From the NCBI RefSeq assembly GCF_047123305.1, contig NZ_CP138918.1, positions 2,294,001-2,358,000 of the forward strand: 64,000 nt of DNA, given 5' to 3'. How positions within the stretch are numbered: the first letter of the stretch is position 1; the number at the start of each line of letters is the position of its first letter. A program made the translations under genes and the position numbers. Positions 45,856 to 54,929 of the stretch are shown here, piece after piece. The notes under the pieces were generated by a model. It made no database searches and had not been told where the DNA came from. It saw nothing but the letters and a program-made list of their open reading frames with translations. Source of the stretch: Thalassobius sp047123305 (GTDB lineage: Bacteria > Pseudomonadota > Alphaproteobacteria > Rhodobacterales > Rhodobacteraceae).

Positions 45856-48287
45856 GACGCATCCATCCTTGGCTTCAGACTTTCGGGATCATAGGCCGGT
45901 TCACCCAGAACGCGCGCCGCACGCGGAGAGCCGTGGATCAGCACCTCAAGCGCCGTGCCAGGTGTGGCCGCTTCGGGTTTGATATAGGCGAAGGCCAGGA
46001 TTTTCCCGACAGTCGGCCCGAAGGCCACAGACGCGGTGGAGCCAACCACCTGACCATTCAGCATAACGGCTTCGCCGCCGTGGCCATCTGCTTTGCCATC
46101 GGGTTCGATCTCCAGATAGCTGCAGACCCATGGCAGGTCGGTGTTCAGCGTCTTGTCGCGCCCCAGGTATTCCTTGTCCGTCCGGGCGAAACGCGGCACG
46201 TCGGCTTCGGCCAGCGTGACCTCATTTGTCAACTCGCCAGCGCCTTTGAAGCCCTTTTCCATCCGCATCGCATTCATCGCAAAACTACCATAGTCGACGA
46301 TGCCATGCGCCTCGCCCGCGGCCCAAAGTGCGGTGTAGACATCCAGGCAGGCCGCATGCGGCATGTGGAATTCCCAGCCAAGCTCGCCCGCATAGGACAT
46401 GCGGAAGGCCCAGACCTTGTGGCCCGCGACGGTGATTTCCTGCGCGGACAGCCAACGGAAGCTGGCGTTTGTCAGGTCCGCATCGGTGCAGGCGGCCAAC
46501 ACGTCCCGCGACTTTGGCCCGTTCAGCGACAGGGCACTCCAATCCGAGGACAGCGCGGTGATCGCTACGTCTTCCCCAGCGCGTTGATGGTTAAGGTGAT
46601 CCAGCAGACGCTGTTCAAAGAAGGCGGCGCAGACCAGATAGAAGCGGTCTTCAGCCATCCGCACAATTGTCGTTTCCAACTCGATCCGACCAGCGCGGTT
46701 CAGCATGTGGGTCAGGGTAATCGAGCCGGACTTCTGCGGCATCCGGTTCGCGGTCAGACGGTCCAGCAGTGCGTAAGCCTCTGGCCCCTCGACCAGCACC
46801 TTAGTGAAGGCGGTCACATCCATGATGCCGACGCCGTCGCGCACCGCTTTCACCTCGGCCGTCACCATGTCATCGACGGAAGTGCGGTTGAAGGAATAGT
46901 GGTCGCGCTGTTCGATCCCCTTGGCGAAGAAACGTGGACGCTCAAAACCATAGACCTCTTCATGCACAGCACCTTTGCTTTGCAACAGTTCGTGCAGCGG
47001 GAACGGCTTGATCGGGCGCCCGGCCAATCGGTTGAAATGCGGGAAGGGGATTTCATGACGTAGGCAGTAATCCTCTTTCGCCTTCACCACCTGCCAGTCC
47101 TTCGTCGCATAACTGCCAAAGCGACGCGGGTCGAACTCACGCATCGAGATGTCCGCCGCCCCATGCACCATCCAGCGCGCCAGTTCGCGCGTCAGGCCGG
47201 GGCCCCAACCAATGCCGATCTGCGTGCCGCAGCAGCACCAGTAGTTCTGCACGCCGGGCGCAGGACCGATCAGTGGGTTGCCATCTGGCGGGTGGCTGAT
47301 CGCACCATGCACATCGCGTTGAATGCCTAAATCAGCAAAGATCGGCATCCGGTTCAGGCTTTCCTCCAGATAGGGCATGACCCGATCATAATCCGGGTCG
47401 AACAGCCAATTCTCGTAGTCCCACGGGCAGTGATCATGCCAGACCGAGTTCGGGTTCTCTTTTTCGTAAATCCCGATCAGGCCCTTCTTTTGTTCCATCC
47501 GAATATAGCCCGAGACCTTCTTGTCGTCGCGAATGACTGGCAGTTCAGTCTCAAAATCTTGGAACTCGGGCACCTCGTCCGTGACGAAATAATGGTGCGT
47601 CATTGAGGTCATTGGCAATTGCAGCCCTGACCATTCGCCCATCTGACGCGCATAGGTGCCGCCTGCGTTGACGACATGTTCGCAAGTGATGGTACCTTTC
47701 TCGGTCTCAACCTGCCATTCGCTAGAAGGCAATTGCGTGATGTTGGTGGCGCGACATTGGCGAATGATCCGCACACCCTTTTGACGCGCACCTGCCGCCA
47801 TCGCCATTGTGACATTGGTCGGATCTACATGGCCGTCATCGGGCGTGTGCAGCGCGCCCAGAACCCCGTCGAGGTTATAGAAGGGATGCAGCGCGGCCAC
47901 TTTCTCAGGCCCGACAAGTTCGATGTTGAACCCCAGCGAACGCCCGACTGACAGCGTATGCCGCAGCCAGTCCATCTCGTCCTCAGTATATGCCAGACGG
48001 AACGAGCCGCAGCCGTGCCATGTCACGGGCTGACCGGTTTCTGCCTCCAACCTACCGGAATAGAGGCCGATATTATAGTCCACGCATTTCCCCAGCCCAA
48101 AGGATGAGGTCGAATGCGTGATTTGCCCGGCGGCGTGCCACGTGCTGCCGGAGGTCAGCTCGGCCTTTTCCAGGAGCACCGTATCTTCCCCCCAGCCTTC
48201 ATGCCCAAGATGATAGGCCAGCCCGACGCCCATGACGCCTCCGCCGACGATGACCACGCGTGCGTTGGAGGGAAAATCAGCAGCCAC
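45852..48287 (-). CDS. dimethylglycine/sarcosine dehydrogenase-like FAD demethylase
   Basis: About 811 residues. An N-terminal FAD-dependent DAO domain opens with VVIVGGGVMGVGLAYHLGHE and shows GSTWHAAGQITHS, the covalent-flavin His region of this family. A C-terminal GcvT-like folate-binding domain follows (AVRDGVGIMDVTAFTKVLVE, later MSYAGELGWEFHMP). Such enzymes oxidatively remove an N-methyl group, passing formaldehyde equivalents to tetrahydrofolate. The frame is open to a TTG at 48332, but a GTG at 48287 has AAGGA 7 nt upstream and gives the normal N-terminus. It is divergent from the RpiR regulator across 66 bp. Confidence 0.9.
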   Translation of the reverse strand: MAADFPSNARVVIVGGGVMGVGLAYHLGHEGWGEDTVLLEKAELTSGSTWHAAGQITHSTSSFGLGKCVDYNIGLYSGRLEAETGQPVTWHGCGSFRLAYTEDEMDWLRHTLSVGRSLGFNIELVGPEKVAALHPFYNLDGVLGALHTPDDGHVDPTNVTMAMAAGARQKGVRIIRQCRATNITQLPSSEWQVETEKGTITCEHVVNAGGTYARQMGEWSGLQLPMTSMTHHYFVTDEVPEFQDFETELPVIRDDKKVSGYIRMEQKKGLIGIYEKENPNSVWHDHCPWDYENWLFDPDYDRVMPYLEESLNRMPIFADLGIQRDVHGAISHPPDGNPLIGPAPGVQNYWCCCGTQIGIGWGPGLTRELARWMVHGAADISMREFDPRRFGSYATKDWQVVKAKEDYCLRHEIPFPHFNRLAGRPIKPFPLHELLQSKGAVHEEVYGFERPRFFAKGIEQRDHYSFNRTSVDDMVTAEVKAVRDGVGIMDVTAFTKVLVEGPEAYALLDRLTANRMPQKSGSITLTHMLNRAGRIELETTIVRMAEDRFYLVCAAFFEQRLLDHLNHQRAGEDVAITALSSDWSALSLNGPKSRDVLAACTDADLTNASFRWLSAQEITVAGHKVWAFRMSYAGELGWEFHMPHAACLDVYTALWAAGEAHGIVDYGSFAMNAMRMEKGFKGAGELTNEVTLAEADVPRFARTDKEYLGRDKTLNTDLPWVCSYLEIEPDGKADGHGGEAVMLNGQVVGSTASVAFGPTVGKILAFAYIKPEAATPGTALEVLIHGSPRAARVLGEPAYDPESLKPRMDAS

Positions 48288-48353
48288 GACAGCATCCTTT
48301 TCGAGTCGTTTTTCTCTCGACAGGCTAGGCAAACAAAAATACCATCGTCAATC

Positions 48354-49241
48354 ATGAATGGGACAAATGTATCAAACACGATTCTCGAACGGCTGGCCGA
48401 TGAGCTTTCCGCGCTGACACCCGAAGCCCGCAAGGCGGCCACCTATGTCTTGGAAAACCCGCGCGATGTGGGGGTATCAACCGTGCGCGAAATCGCCGAA
48501 GCCGCGAATGTGAAACCCAACACGGTGGTGCGCATGGCGCGGCAGGTGGGCTTTGAAGGCTACGAAGACTTCCGCGCGCCCTTCCGCGATGCTATCCGGC
48601 GAGGCGCGGCCGATTTCCCCGACCGCGCACGCTGGCTGCAAGATATTCGCAAGTCAGATGATCTGGGCGGGCTTTACGCCGACATCGTGCAGGACGTACT
48701 GCGCAACGTGGAAGAAACCTTCGCAGGCGTCTCGACCGACGACCTGAAAATCGCCGCCGAAGCAATCTGGTCGGCGCGCAACGTGTTCACACTTGGCGTC
48801 GGCGTGAACAACTCGATCGCGCGTAACTTCACCTATTTGGCCTCTACGGGCATGAAAGAGTTCCACGCTATACCGCGACCAGGTTCGACCCCAGTTGATG
48901 ATCTGGCTTGGGCGGATGAAAGCGACGTGCTGATCGCGATCACCTGCAAACCCTATCGGACCGAAGTTGTCAAAGCCGTCGAAATCGCACGCGAACAGGG
49001 CATGGTCATTGTCGCCCTGTCCGACAGCCCCGCCAGCCCGATCCTGCGTCTGGCTGATCATGGCTTCGTCGTCTCCGTCGATACGCCGCAGTTCTTCCCG
49101 TCCTCGGTCAGCATCATCGCGCTGCTGGAGACGCTCTTATCCTTCGTCATCGCCGTGGCCAGCGACGAAATCGTCAAACGGGTTGAGACATTCCACAACC
49201 GTCGCCACCAGTTGGGATTGTATCACGAGGAGAAGACATGA
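48354..49241 (+). CDS. RpiR family transcriptional regulator
   Basis: About 295 residues. An N-terminal HTH_6 domain (LADELSALTPEARKAATYVL, then VSTVREIAEAANVKPNTVVR) precedes a SIS sugar/phosphosugar-type domain (VFTLGVGVNNSIARNFTYLA, DVLIAITCKPYRTEVV). The ATG at 48354 is used; the longer frame back to 48114 runs antisense to the neighbouring gene. It sits between the two halves of the catabolic cluster, divergent from the demethylase and overlapping the Rieske gene by 4 bp, so it probably controls both. TCGAG/CTCGA arms at 48301-48320 are a weak operator candidate. Confidence 0.9.
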   Translation: MNGTNVSNTILERLADELSALTPEARKAATYVLENPRDVGVSTVREIAEAANVKPNTVVRMARQVGFEGYEDFRAPFRDAIRRGAADFPDRARWLQDIRKSDDLGGLYADIVQDVLRNVEETFAGVSTDDLKIAAEAIWSARNVFTLGVGVNNSIARNFTYLASTGMKEFHAIPRPGSTPVDDLAWADESDVLIAITCKPYRTEVVKAVEIAREQGMVIVALSDSPASPILRLADHGFVVSVDTPQFFPSSVSIIALLETLLSFVIAVASDEIVKRVETFHNRRHQLGLYHEEKT

Positions 49242-50332
49242 CCGAACCGATCAGGTCTTTGGCCGCGAGTTACTATACCGACCCCGATATTTTTGCGCAG
49301 GAAATGTCCGGCCTGCTGGCGCAGACTTGGCAGTTTGCGGGCCATGTCAGCCAACTGCCGAATGTCGGCGACTATTTCTCCTTCGAGATCGCAGGCCAAA
49401 GCCTGTTTGCGATCCGTGGCCAGGATCAGGTGATCCGCACATTCCATAACGTCTGCCAACACCGCGCGCATGAGATGGTCACGGGTACCGGCAACACACG
49501 TGTGGTGGTTTGCCCCTATCATGCCTGGACCTACGAGTTGACAGGCCATCTGCGGGCGGGTCCGAACATCAAATCCGTTCCGGGCTTTGATCGGTCGGAA
49601 ATCTGCCTCACCGAAGTACGGACAGAAGACTTCCATGGCTTTCTCTTCGTCAATCTGGACGATGACGCCGCGCCGATGGACGTGTGGTTCCCCGGTGTGC
49701 GCGAAGAAATCGCAGCCTTCGTCCCAAATGTCGAAGCGCTCGCGCCGTTGGAATGGGTCGAGGTGCCCGAGAACTGCAACTGGAAGGTTTCGGTCGAGAA
49801 TTATTCCGAGTGCTATCACTGCCCCATCAACCACGCGACTTTTGCCGAGGGCGTGATCAAGCCCGAGACCTATGACATTCAACCAGATACGGGCGGGGGG
49901 TATGTGCTGCGTCACACGACCGAATGTCAGTCGTTGGAAAAGATGTCCTATCCCGTGGACCTCTCAATCCCTCACGCGGGCGATTATCAAAGCTGGTTCT
50001 TGTGGCCCATGTTCTCATTCCAATGCTATCCGGGCAACGTTTTGAACACTTACCATTGGCGTGCCGAGGGGCCTCAGGCATGCACCGTCTGGCGCGGCTG
50101 GTACACACCGGAAGGCGCTGAAAGCGACGTGATCCGCGGGCTTGCTGTGCAGGACCGCGACACCACGGTTGAAGAGGACATCCGACTGGTCGAAAGCGTG
50201 CAGCGTGGGCTTAAATCGCGCGGCTATCGCCCCGGCCCACTGGTGCTGGATCCGGCGTGTGGGGTGAGCTCGGAACACTCGATCGCCGCGCTACATCGAT
50301 GGATGCGCGAGGCCGTGGATGGCCCGGAATAG
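49238..50332 (+). CDS. Rieske non-heme iron oxygenase, alpha subunit (betaine/carnitine monooxygenase-like)
   Basis: A 364-residue oxygenase. The Rieske [2Fe-2S] ligands are in CQHRAHE (about residue 68) and CPYHAWTYE (about 89). The mononuclear iron site is in ENYSECYHCPINH (about 188-200), with the acidic ligand near the C-terminus. This short alpha-subunit type without a beta partner is typical of enzymes that demethylate or cleave quaternary amines (stachydrine demethylase, choline and carnitine monooxygenases). No reductase gene is in the cluster, so it must borrow one. The start overlaps the RpiR stop (ATGA). Confidence 0.88.
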   Translation: MTEPIRSLAASYYTDPDIFAQEMSGLLAQTWQFAGHVSQLPNVGDYFSFEIAGQSLFAIRGQDQVIRTFHNVCQHRAHEMVTGTGNTRVVVCPYHAWTYELTGHLRAGPNIKSVPGFDRSEICLTEVRTEDFHGFLFVNLDDDAAPMDVWFPGVREEIAAFVPNVEALAPLEWVEVPENCNWKVSVENYSECYHCPINHATFAEGVIKPETYDIQPDTGGGYVLRHTTECQSLEKMSYPVDLSIPHAGDYQSWFLWPMFSFQCYPGNVLNTYHWRAEGPQACTVWRGWYTPEGAESDVIRGLAVQDRDTTVEEDIRLVESVQRGLKSRGYRPGPLVLDPACGVSSEHSIAALHRWMREAVDGPE

Positions 50333-50368
50333 GAACGCGCGTCGCGCTCAAGCAGGACAGTATCTGTA

Positions 50369-51814
50369 ATGAAGACCTATTGGCAAAACTACATCGACGG
50401 CGCATGGGTCGACGGCGGTGCGGGACGGATTGACGTGATCAACCCCGGCACGGGCGAAAAGCTGGCCGAACACGCGCTGGCGGATGCGGGCGATGTGGAT
50501 CGCGCGGTGCAAGCCGCGCGGCGGGTACACCTGTCAGGCGCGCTGTCGGACCTGCGCCCGGTCGAGCGTGGCCGCATGGTACAGGCGATGGGCCGCTACC
50601 TGCTGGAGCATCAGGGCGAACTAGCGCGCGTCCTGACGCTGGAACAGGGCAAACCGCTATGGGAAGCCCGGATCGAGGTCGAGGGCGCAGCGCGGTATTT
50701 CGAATATTACGGCAATCAAGCCGAAACCGTCGAAGGCCGGTCGATACCTTTGGGTAAGAGCTATTTCGACTTCACAACCTACGAGCCCTTCGGCGTCTCG
50801 GCGCAGATCATCCCATGGAACTATCCGGTGGAGATGACCGCGCGGTCACTGTCGGCAGCCTTGGCCACTGGCAACGCCTGTGTGATCAAAACGCCTGAGC
50901 TGACGCCCCTCAGCAACGCATGGTTAGCCCACGCGGCTGAGGCGGTGGGGCTACCCAAAGGCGCGGTGAACATCCTCTGCGGTCTGGGCCACGAGGCTGG
51001 AGCTGCCCTGTCCGCCCACCCCGAAGTTAACCAGATCGTCTTCACAGGCTCGGTGCCCACAGGCATCACCATTGCCTCGGCTGCCGCGAGAAACGTAGTG
51101 CCTTGCGTGCTAGAGCTTGGTGGGAAGTCCGCTGCGATCGTCCACGACGACGCCGATCTTGAGGCGTTCGAAAATGACGTCCGCTGGGGCATCTACTTCA
51201 ACGCCGGTCAGGTGTGTTCCGCCATGAGCCGCGTGATCGTGCATCACAGCGTCTATGACGAGTTGGTCGAGCGTATGGTCGGCGTCGCCCGGTCGTTGAC
51301 CGTTAAACCCGGCATCGAGCAGCCGGAGTTCGGACCAACGATGGGTGCAATGGTGTCGGATGCGCAGCGCGATCGGGCGGCGGGCATGGTCCAAGCCGCG
51401 GAAACGGGCGGGGCCACCGTCGCAACGGGCGGTCGCAAGATGAACATCCCAGGCGCCTATCTAGAACCGACCATTCTGAGGAACGTGACGCCAGACATGA
51501 CCATCGCGAACGACGAGGTCTTCGGCCCGGTCTTGTCCGTGCTGAAATTCCGCGACGACGACGAGGCAATCCGCATTGCCAACGGCACGCCCTATGGGTT
51601 GGTCGGCGGTGTTTTTACACGAGATCTCGACCGTGCCACCTCCGCGGCCAGCAAGCTGCGTGCAGGGCAGGTCTTTGTGAATGAATGGTATGCGGGCGGG
51701 GTCGAAACGCCTTTCGGAGGGTATGGAAAATCCGGCTATGGCCGTGAAAAAGGGCGCGAGGCGCTGTGGAACTATGTGCAGACGAAGAACGTCGCCATCA
51801 AGCTGAAGACCTAA
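50369..51814 (+). CDS. NAD(P)-dependent aldehyde dehydrogenase
   Basis: A 481-residue ALDH. The cofactor segment is IIPWNYPVEMTARSLSAALA, the catalytic Glu lies in LELGGKSAAIVHDDAD (about residue 250) and the catalytic Cys in FNAGQVCSAMSRVIV (about 284). The C-terminal PFGGYGKSGYGREKG block is standard. It resembles betaine-aldehyde/aminobutyraldehyde-type dehydrogenases. It probably oxidises the aldehyde formed by the Rieske or aminotransferase step. It is 36 bp after the Rieske gene and 3 bp before the broken carboxymuconolactone-decarboxylase-like gene. Confidence 0.93.
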   Translation: MKTYWQNYIDGAWVDGGAGRIDVINPGTGEKLAEHALADAGDVDRAVQAARRVHLSGALSDLRPVERGRMVQAMGRYLLEHQGELARVLTLEQGKPLWEARIEVEGAARYFEYYGNQAETVEGRSIPLGKSYFDFTTYEPFGVSAQIIPWNYPVEMTARSLSAALATGNACVIKTPELTPLSNAWLAHAAEAVGLPKGAVNILCGLGHEAGAALSAHPEVNQIVFTGSVPTGITIASAAARNVVPCVLELGGKSAAIVHDDADLEAFENDVRWGIYFNAGQVCSAMSRVIVHHSVYDELVERMVGVARSLTVKPGIEQPEFGPTMGAMVSDAQRDRAAGMVQAAETGGATVATGGRKMNIPGAYLEPTILRNVTPDMTIANDEVFGPVLSVLKFRDDDEAIRIANGTPYGLVGGVFTRDLDRATSAASKLRAGQVFVNEWYAGGVETPFGGYGKSGYGREKGREALWNYVQTKNVAIKLKT

Positions 51815-51817
51815 ACC

Positions 51818-52197
51818 ATGAGCACATTTGACGAAGACCTGTTCCTGAAGGGGCTAGAACAACGCAAGGGCACATTGGGGTCCGAGTATGTGGAAAAGAA
51901 CCTAGCCACAGCAGATGATTTCACTCGCCCGTTTCAAGAAGCCATGACCGCTTGGTGTTGGGGGTTCGGTTGGGGCGACGACGCGATTGGCGCAAAGACC
52001 CGATCGATGATGAACCTCTCGATGATCGGCGCCTTGGGCAAAATGCACGAATGGTAAATCCATGCCGCGGTGCGATCAGCAATGGCGTCACCAAAGAAGA
52101 AATCCGTGCGATCATTCATGTGATCGGGATCTATTGTGGTGTCCCCCAAGCTTTGGAATGTTTCCGCACCGCGCGAAAGGTTCTTGAAGAGAGCTAA
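51818..52197 (+). pseudogene. carboxymuconolactone decarboxylase family gene, broken by a nonsense codon and a frameshift
   Basis: The first 79 codons (MSTFDEDLFLKGLEQRKGTL, later KTRSMMNLSMIGALGKMHEW) match the alpha-helical CMD/AhpD-like fold. A TAA then interrupts at 52055-52057. The rest of the domain continues one frame over (CRGAISNGVTKEEIRAIIHV, then IGIYCGVPQALECFRTARKV) to a stop at 52197. Restoring one base near 52067 and reading the TAA as a sense codon rebuilds the expected ...EW-x-I-H-CRGA... junction. So two lesions lie within about 15 bp. It is the last gene of the ALDH run; the product would have been about 126 residues. Confidence 0.8.
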
Positions 52198-52573
52198 AAT
52201 GACAATCAGTGCATGTGTAGCTAAGCAGAACTTTGAGTTTGGTTCGATGAATGGTCTGCGTGACCAGAACGATTCTGCAATCTTGGTTGGGATAATCTTC
52301 TCCGACCGATTTCAGTCTGCACCTGTCCCGCATATCGGATCACTGATGCCTTTCCGGGCGGTCGCAGCACCCGGAAATTTCTAGATTCAATGCAGGCATT
52401 CGCGGTTGCTCCATAGTAAGGCTGACCTAGACCCAAACCTGACAGCGTTGAGTTGGTGATAGATTCATTTACTGGTCTCTCACTGGCGAGGCACAAGTCG
52501 GATTGCCCTTGCCCAGTCCGTGCCCAGTGCGCAGGTTTGGCAGGGTTTGCAAACTCATAACCTGAAGGTTAAC
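52198..52573. other. gene-free junction region with tRNA-like repeat
   Basis: About 375 bp. An ATG at 52200 follows the broken gene with operon-like spacing but opens a frame of only 61 residues that fades into non-coding-looking sequence. Two direct copies of TGCCCAGT lie at 52510 and 52521, 11 bp apart, just before the tRNA-fMet-identical segment at 52554. Confidence 0.45.
52554..52569 (+). repeat. 16-bp copy of the tRNA-fMet anticodon region (possible attachment core, right copy)
   Basis: CTCATAACCTGAAGGT, identical to 41806-41821. Sequence beyond it diverges from the tRNA on both sides. It marks the point where ordinary gene order resumes. Confidence 0.45.
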
Positions 52574-53002
52574 TCAGACAAACTTGGAAGAGTGATGCGC
52601 TTGAATTTGCCAGCGGTTGCCGCTGCGCGCGACTGTATAGAGGAAACGGGCCGCCACGGTTTGTAGGGCATCGTCTTCGACAAAAGTGAACGTGTAGTGG
52701 CCGGCAAGAGTAACTGCTGTGTTACCGCCAAGAACACGTGTTTCAACACTGTCTAAGCGACAGATTAGACCCTGTTTCGACAGGAAACCTTCGAAGTATT
52801 TGCGGCGATCCGCAGCGGTCACCGCCAAAGCGTTTTGCGCGGTGGGCACCAGCACTGCGTCTTCCGCGTAGAGGGCCAAAACGTCTTCCAGGCTTTGGCG
52901 GCTTACGGCGTCCGCCCATTGCGTCAGAATTGCCTTTGCGCCGTGTATCGCTTCCTGTGTGCTCTGCTGAGGGGCGGTGATTTCGGTCGTGTCTTGAAGC
53001 AT
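52574..53002 (-). CDS. NTF2-like/SnoaL-type protein (SgcJ/EcaC family)
   Basis: A 142-residue small alpha+beta barrel protein: AKAILTQWADAVSRQSLEDV, then LALYAEDAVLVPT, VTLAGHYTFTF and RFLYTVARSGNRWQIQAHHS, the usual SnoaL/DUF4440 order. No signal peptide. Such folds may be enzymes or ligand binders; function is not predictable. It is the third gene after the CobW-type GTPase and DUF1826 genes on the same strand, so it may belong to the zinc-responsive unit. Confidence 0.82.
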   Translation of the reverse strand: MLQDTTEITAPQQSTQEAIHGAKAILTQWADAVSRQSLEDVLALYAEDAVLVPTAQNALAVTAADRRKYFEGFLSKQGLICRLDSVETRVLGGNTAVTLAGHYTFTFVEDDALQTVAARFLYTVARSGNRWQIQAHHSSKFV

Positions 53003-53064
53003 AGTTGCCCTTTCTCGTGCCTAGGCATGTCTGATTTTTTGAGATGAATGGCTGGTTTTGCCCG

Positions 53065-53700
53065 TCAGTGATAAGTTGGCGCAGACCGGTGATCCGTGGC
53101 TGGGTCAATCACCGCCAACAAACGTGTTTCACCGGTTCCCGAGATCGGCGGCGACCGATGCAGCAGCATGGTCTCTTCTGTGCTGGGCCAGAGTTTGCCG
53201 CGCAACAATACAACATCACTGGCGCCTACCGTGGTTGGGCGATCTTCCTCTCCAGCGACTGCCAGCTGTGTGCCCGTGCCACGATAGGTGCATAGCATGC
53301 GTGCCGTCATATTATCGATATGGAAGCGGCGACAGGCATCGTTTGACACCACATCAAGCCGCACGTGCAGATGTGTTGTGTTGATGACCTTGCTCATGAT
53401 GAATGCCAAGGCGGCAACATCACTCGCCAGCAGGTGCCGCTGAGGATTGGGGGGCATCTCCGCGATATCACATGCCGCTTGAATGGCCTCTTCAACACGG
53501 TCCATCGGGAGGAAGCTGCGCAGCTTCGGGAGCTGTGAGGTAGACAGCGCATTTATCCAATCTGAGAACTCCTGGCTGGGCGTGCGCTGCCACCGAGCTG
53601 CGGCAACGCCGCGTTGCGAAATGGATTTGAGTACTGCAGCCTCTTTTGAGCTGGCGATTGTGCGGGCAGTGAGGGCTTTCGGGAACGCAATAACGCTCAT
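53065..53700 (-). CDS. DUF1826 domain protein
   Basis: About 211 residues, no signal peptide. The body shows the DUF1826 pattern: AARWQRTPSQEFSDWINAL, then VINTTHLHVRLDVVSNDACR, then CRRFHIDNMTARMLCTYRG and the C-terminal LLHRSPPISGTGETRLLAVI. Conserved His/Cys residues (HLHVRL, CRRFHID, LCTY, LLHR) suggest a metal site. A TTG at 53727 extends the frame, but the ATG at 53700 fits better. This family is often encoded next to COG0523 GTPases, as it is here, 74 bp downstream of one. Confidence 0.82.
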   Translation of the reverse strand: MSVIAFPKALTARTIASSKEAAVLKSISQRGVAAARWQRTPSQEFSDWINALSTSQLPKLRSFLPMDRVEEAIQAACDIAEMPPNPQRHLLASDVAALAFIMSKVINTTHLHVRLDVVSNDACRRFHIDNMTARMLCTYRGTGTQLAVAGEEDRPTTVGASDVVLLRGKLWPSTEETMLLHRSPPISGTGETRLLAVIDPATDHRSAPTYH

Positions 53701-53774
53701 GATGCTAATTCCGATTAGGGTGGTCAATTTGGGGATGAATGGGAGGCGTGCTGAACCGTTAAAAGAGGATGGGG

Positions 53775-54896
53775 CTATAGCTCCTCGGTTTCGAGCAAAT
53801 GAGTTGTGATCCCTGCGGTTTTTCTGAGGTCCTCAGCAGACTTTGACAAAAGCGCCAGACATGCCTCCAGTTCCGCTTGGTCAAAGTTTCGCGCAATTAT
53901 CACCACGCTGCTTTGCGTCTTGCCTTCGGGCCAGCTGGCCAAGGGCAACGGTGGCTCGAATATGTGTTGCACCCCATGAAAGACGAAGGGCGTGCCAATG
54001 CCCTCCAAATGCACGATACCCTTCAATCTCAAAATGTCCGGTCCCCGAAGCGCAACCAGGGTGTCTAACCAAAGGTCAAAAACGCGCGGGGAGATTGGGG
54101 TTTCAAGGGTGATGGACGCTGTTGCAATCCGATTGTGAGAGGAGGAAACAGGTTGCAACAGATGGTCGATTGGTGCTTTGGACGGCAGTGTTAACCCGGA
54201 CAGCCCCGCCAAAGGATCAGTGGTTTGGGATTTCTCAACCGGTGCCAGCCATGCCAGCGCTTTTTCATGTGTCGGTGCCTGGCGAAGTGCACTGACGTTA
54301 AACAAGCTGTCTGAGGGCAGCCCCCCTTTGTTGGCAACAAGCCTAGGCGCAGCTGCATTCAATTTATCTAGCCGTTTGTTGAGTGCCCGACGCTCGGGAG
54401 CGGCTGCCAGATCATTTTTGCTCAAGACAATGCGATCCGCCATAGCGACCTGCGCCTCTGCTTCCGAGTAGCGCTCAAGGGTTTGCGCCCCCAGGACCAT
54501 GTCCACAACCGTTATGATTCCGTCGAGGGCAACTCTTGGCGCAAGCGTTCGATCCACCAACAACGTGTGATGGACAGGTCCAGGGTCGGCCAGGCCGGTT
54601 GTTTCAATCACAATACGTTCAAAATTTAACGCGCCCGCTGCTCTTCGATCCAATAGGTCATTCAGCGTCTTGGAGAGGTCACCTCGGATTGAACAACAAA
54701 TGCATCCTGCGGCCATCAGAACGACGTCCTCGGTTGTGCCCTGAACCAAGTCATGATCCAGACCAACATCCCCGAATTCATTCACAATAACGGCGATCCG
54801 CGGCCCTTGTTTGCCGGAAAGAACCGCATTCAATACGGTGGTTTTCCCGGCACCGAGAAATCCAGTGAGCAAAGTAACAGGAAGCAGTGTTTCCAT
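53775..54896 (-). CDS. CobW/COG0523 family GTPase (putative zinc metallochaperone)
   Basis: A 373-residue G3E-class P-loop GTPase. The Walker A is TGFLGAGKTTVLN (about 11-23). The metal-binding CxCC motif is GCICCSIRGDLSKTL near 64-78, with the switch Glu in VIVNEFGDVGLDHD and ETTGLADPGPV as Walker B region. The C-terminal domain is of CobW_C type. The Zur-type palindrome 34 bp upstream of the ATG indicates zinc-starvation control, so I infer a zinc-delivery role rather than cobalamin synthesis. It heads the unit with DUF1826 and NTF2-like genes. Confidence 0.9.
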   Translation of the reverse strand: METLLPVTLLTGFLGAGKTTVLNAVLSGKQGPRIAVIVNEFGDVGLDHDLVQGTTEDVVLMAAGCICCSIRGDLSKTLNDLLDRRAAGALNFERIVIETTGLADPGPVHHTLLVDRTLAPRVALDGIITVVDMVLGAQTLERYSEAEAQVAMADRIVLSKNDLAAAPERRALNKRLDKLNAAAPRLVANKGGLPSDSLFNVSALRQAPTHEKALAWLAPVEKSQTTDPLAGLSGLTLPSKAPIDHLLQPVSSSHNRIATASITLETPISPRVFDLWLDTLVALRGPDILRLKGIVHLEGIGTPFVFHGVQHIFEPPLPLASWPEGKTQSSVVIIARNFDQAELEACLALLSKSAEDLRKTAGITTHLLETEEL

Positions 54897-54929
54897 CGAA
54901 AGCGCCGGTGTTGGTTTCGCAAATTGATA

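Noticed and set aside
52554..52569. A second tRNA-fMet gene
   Set aside because: Only 16 bp of the anticodon arm are present; acceptor and T arms are absent.
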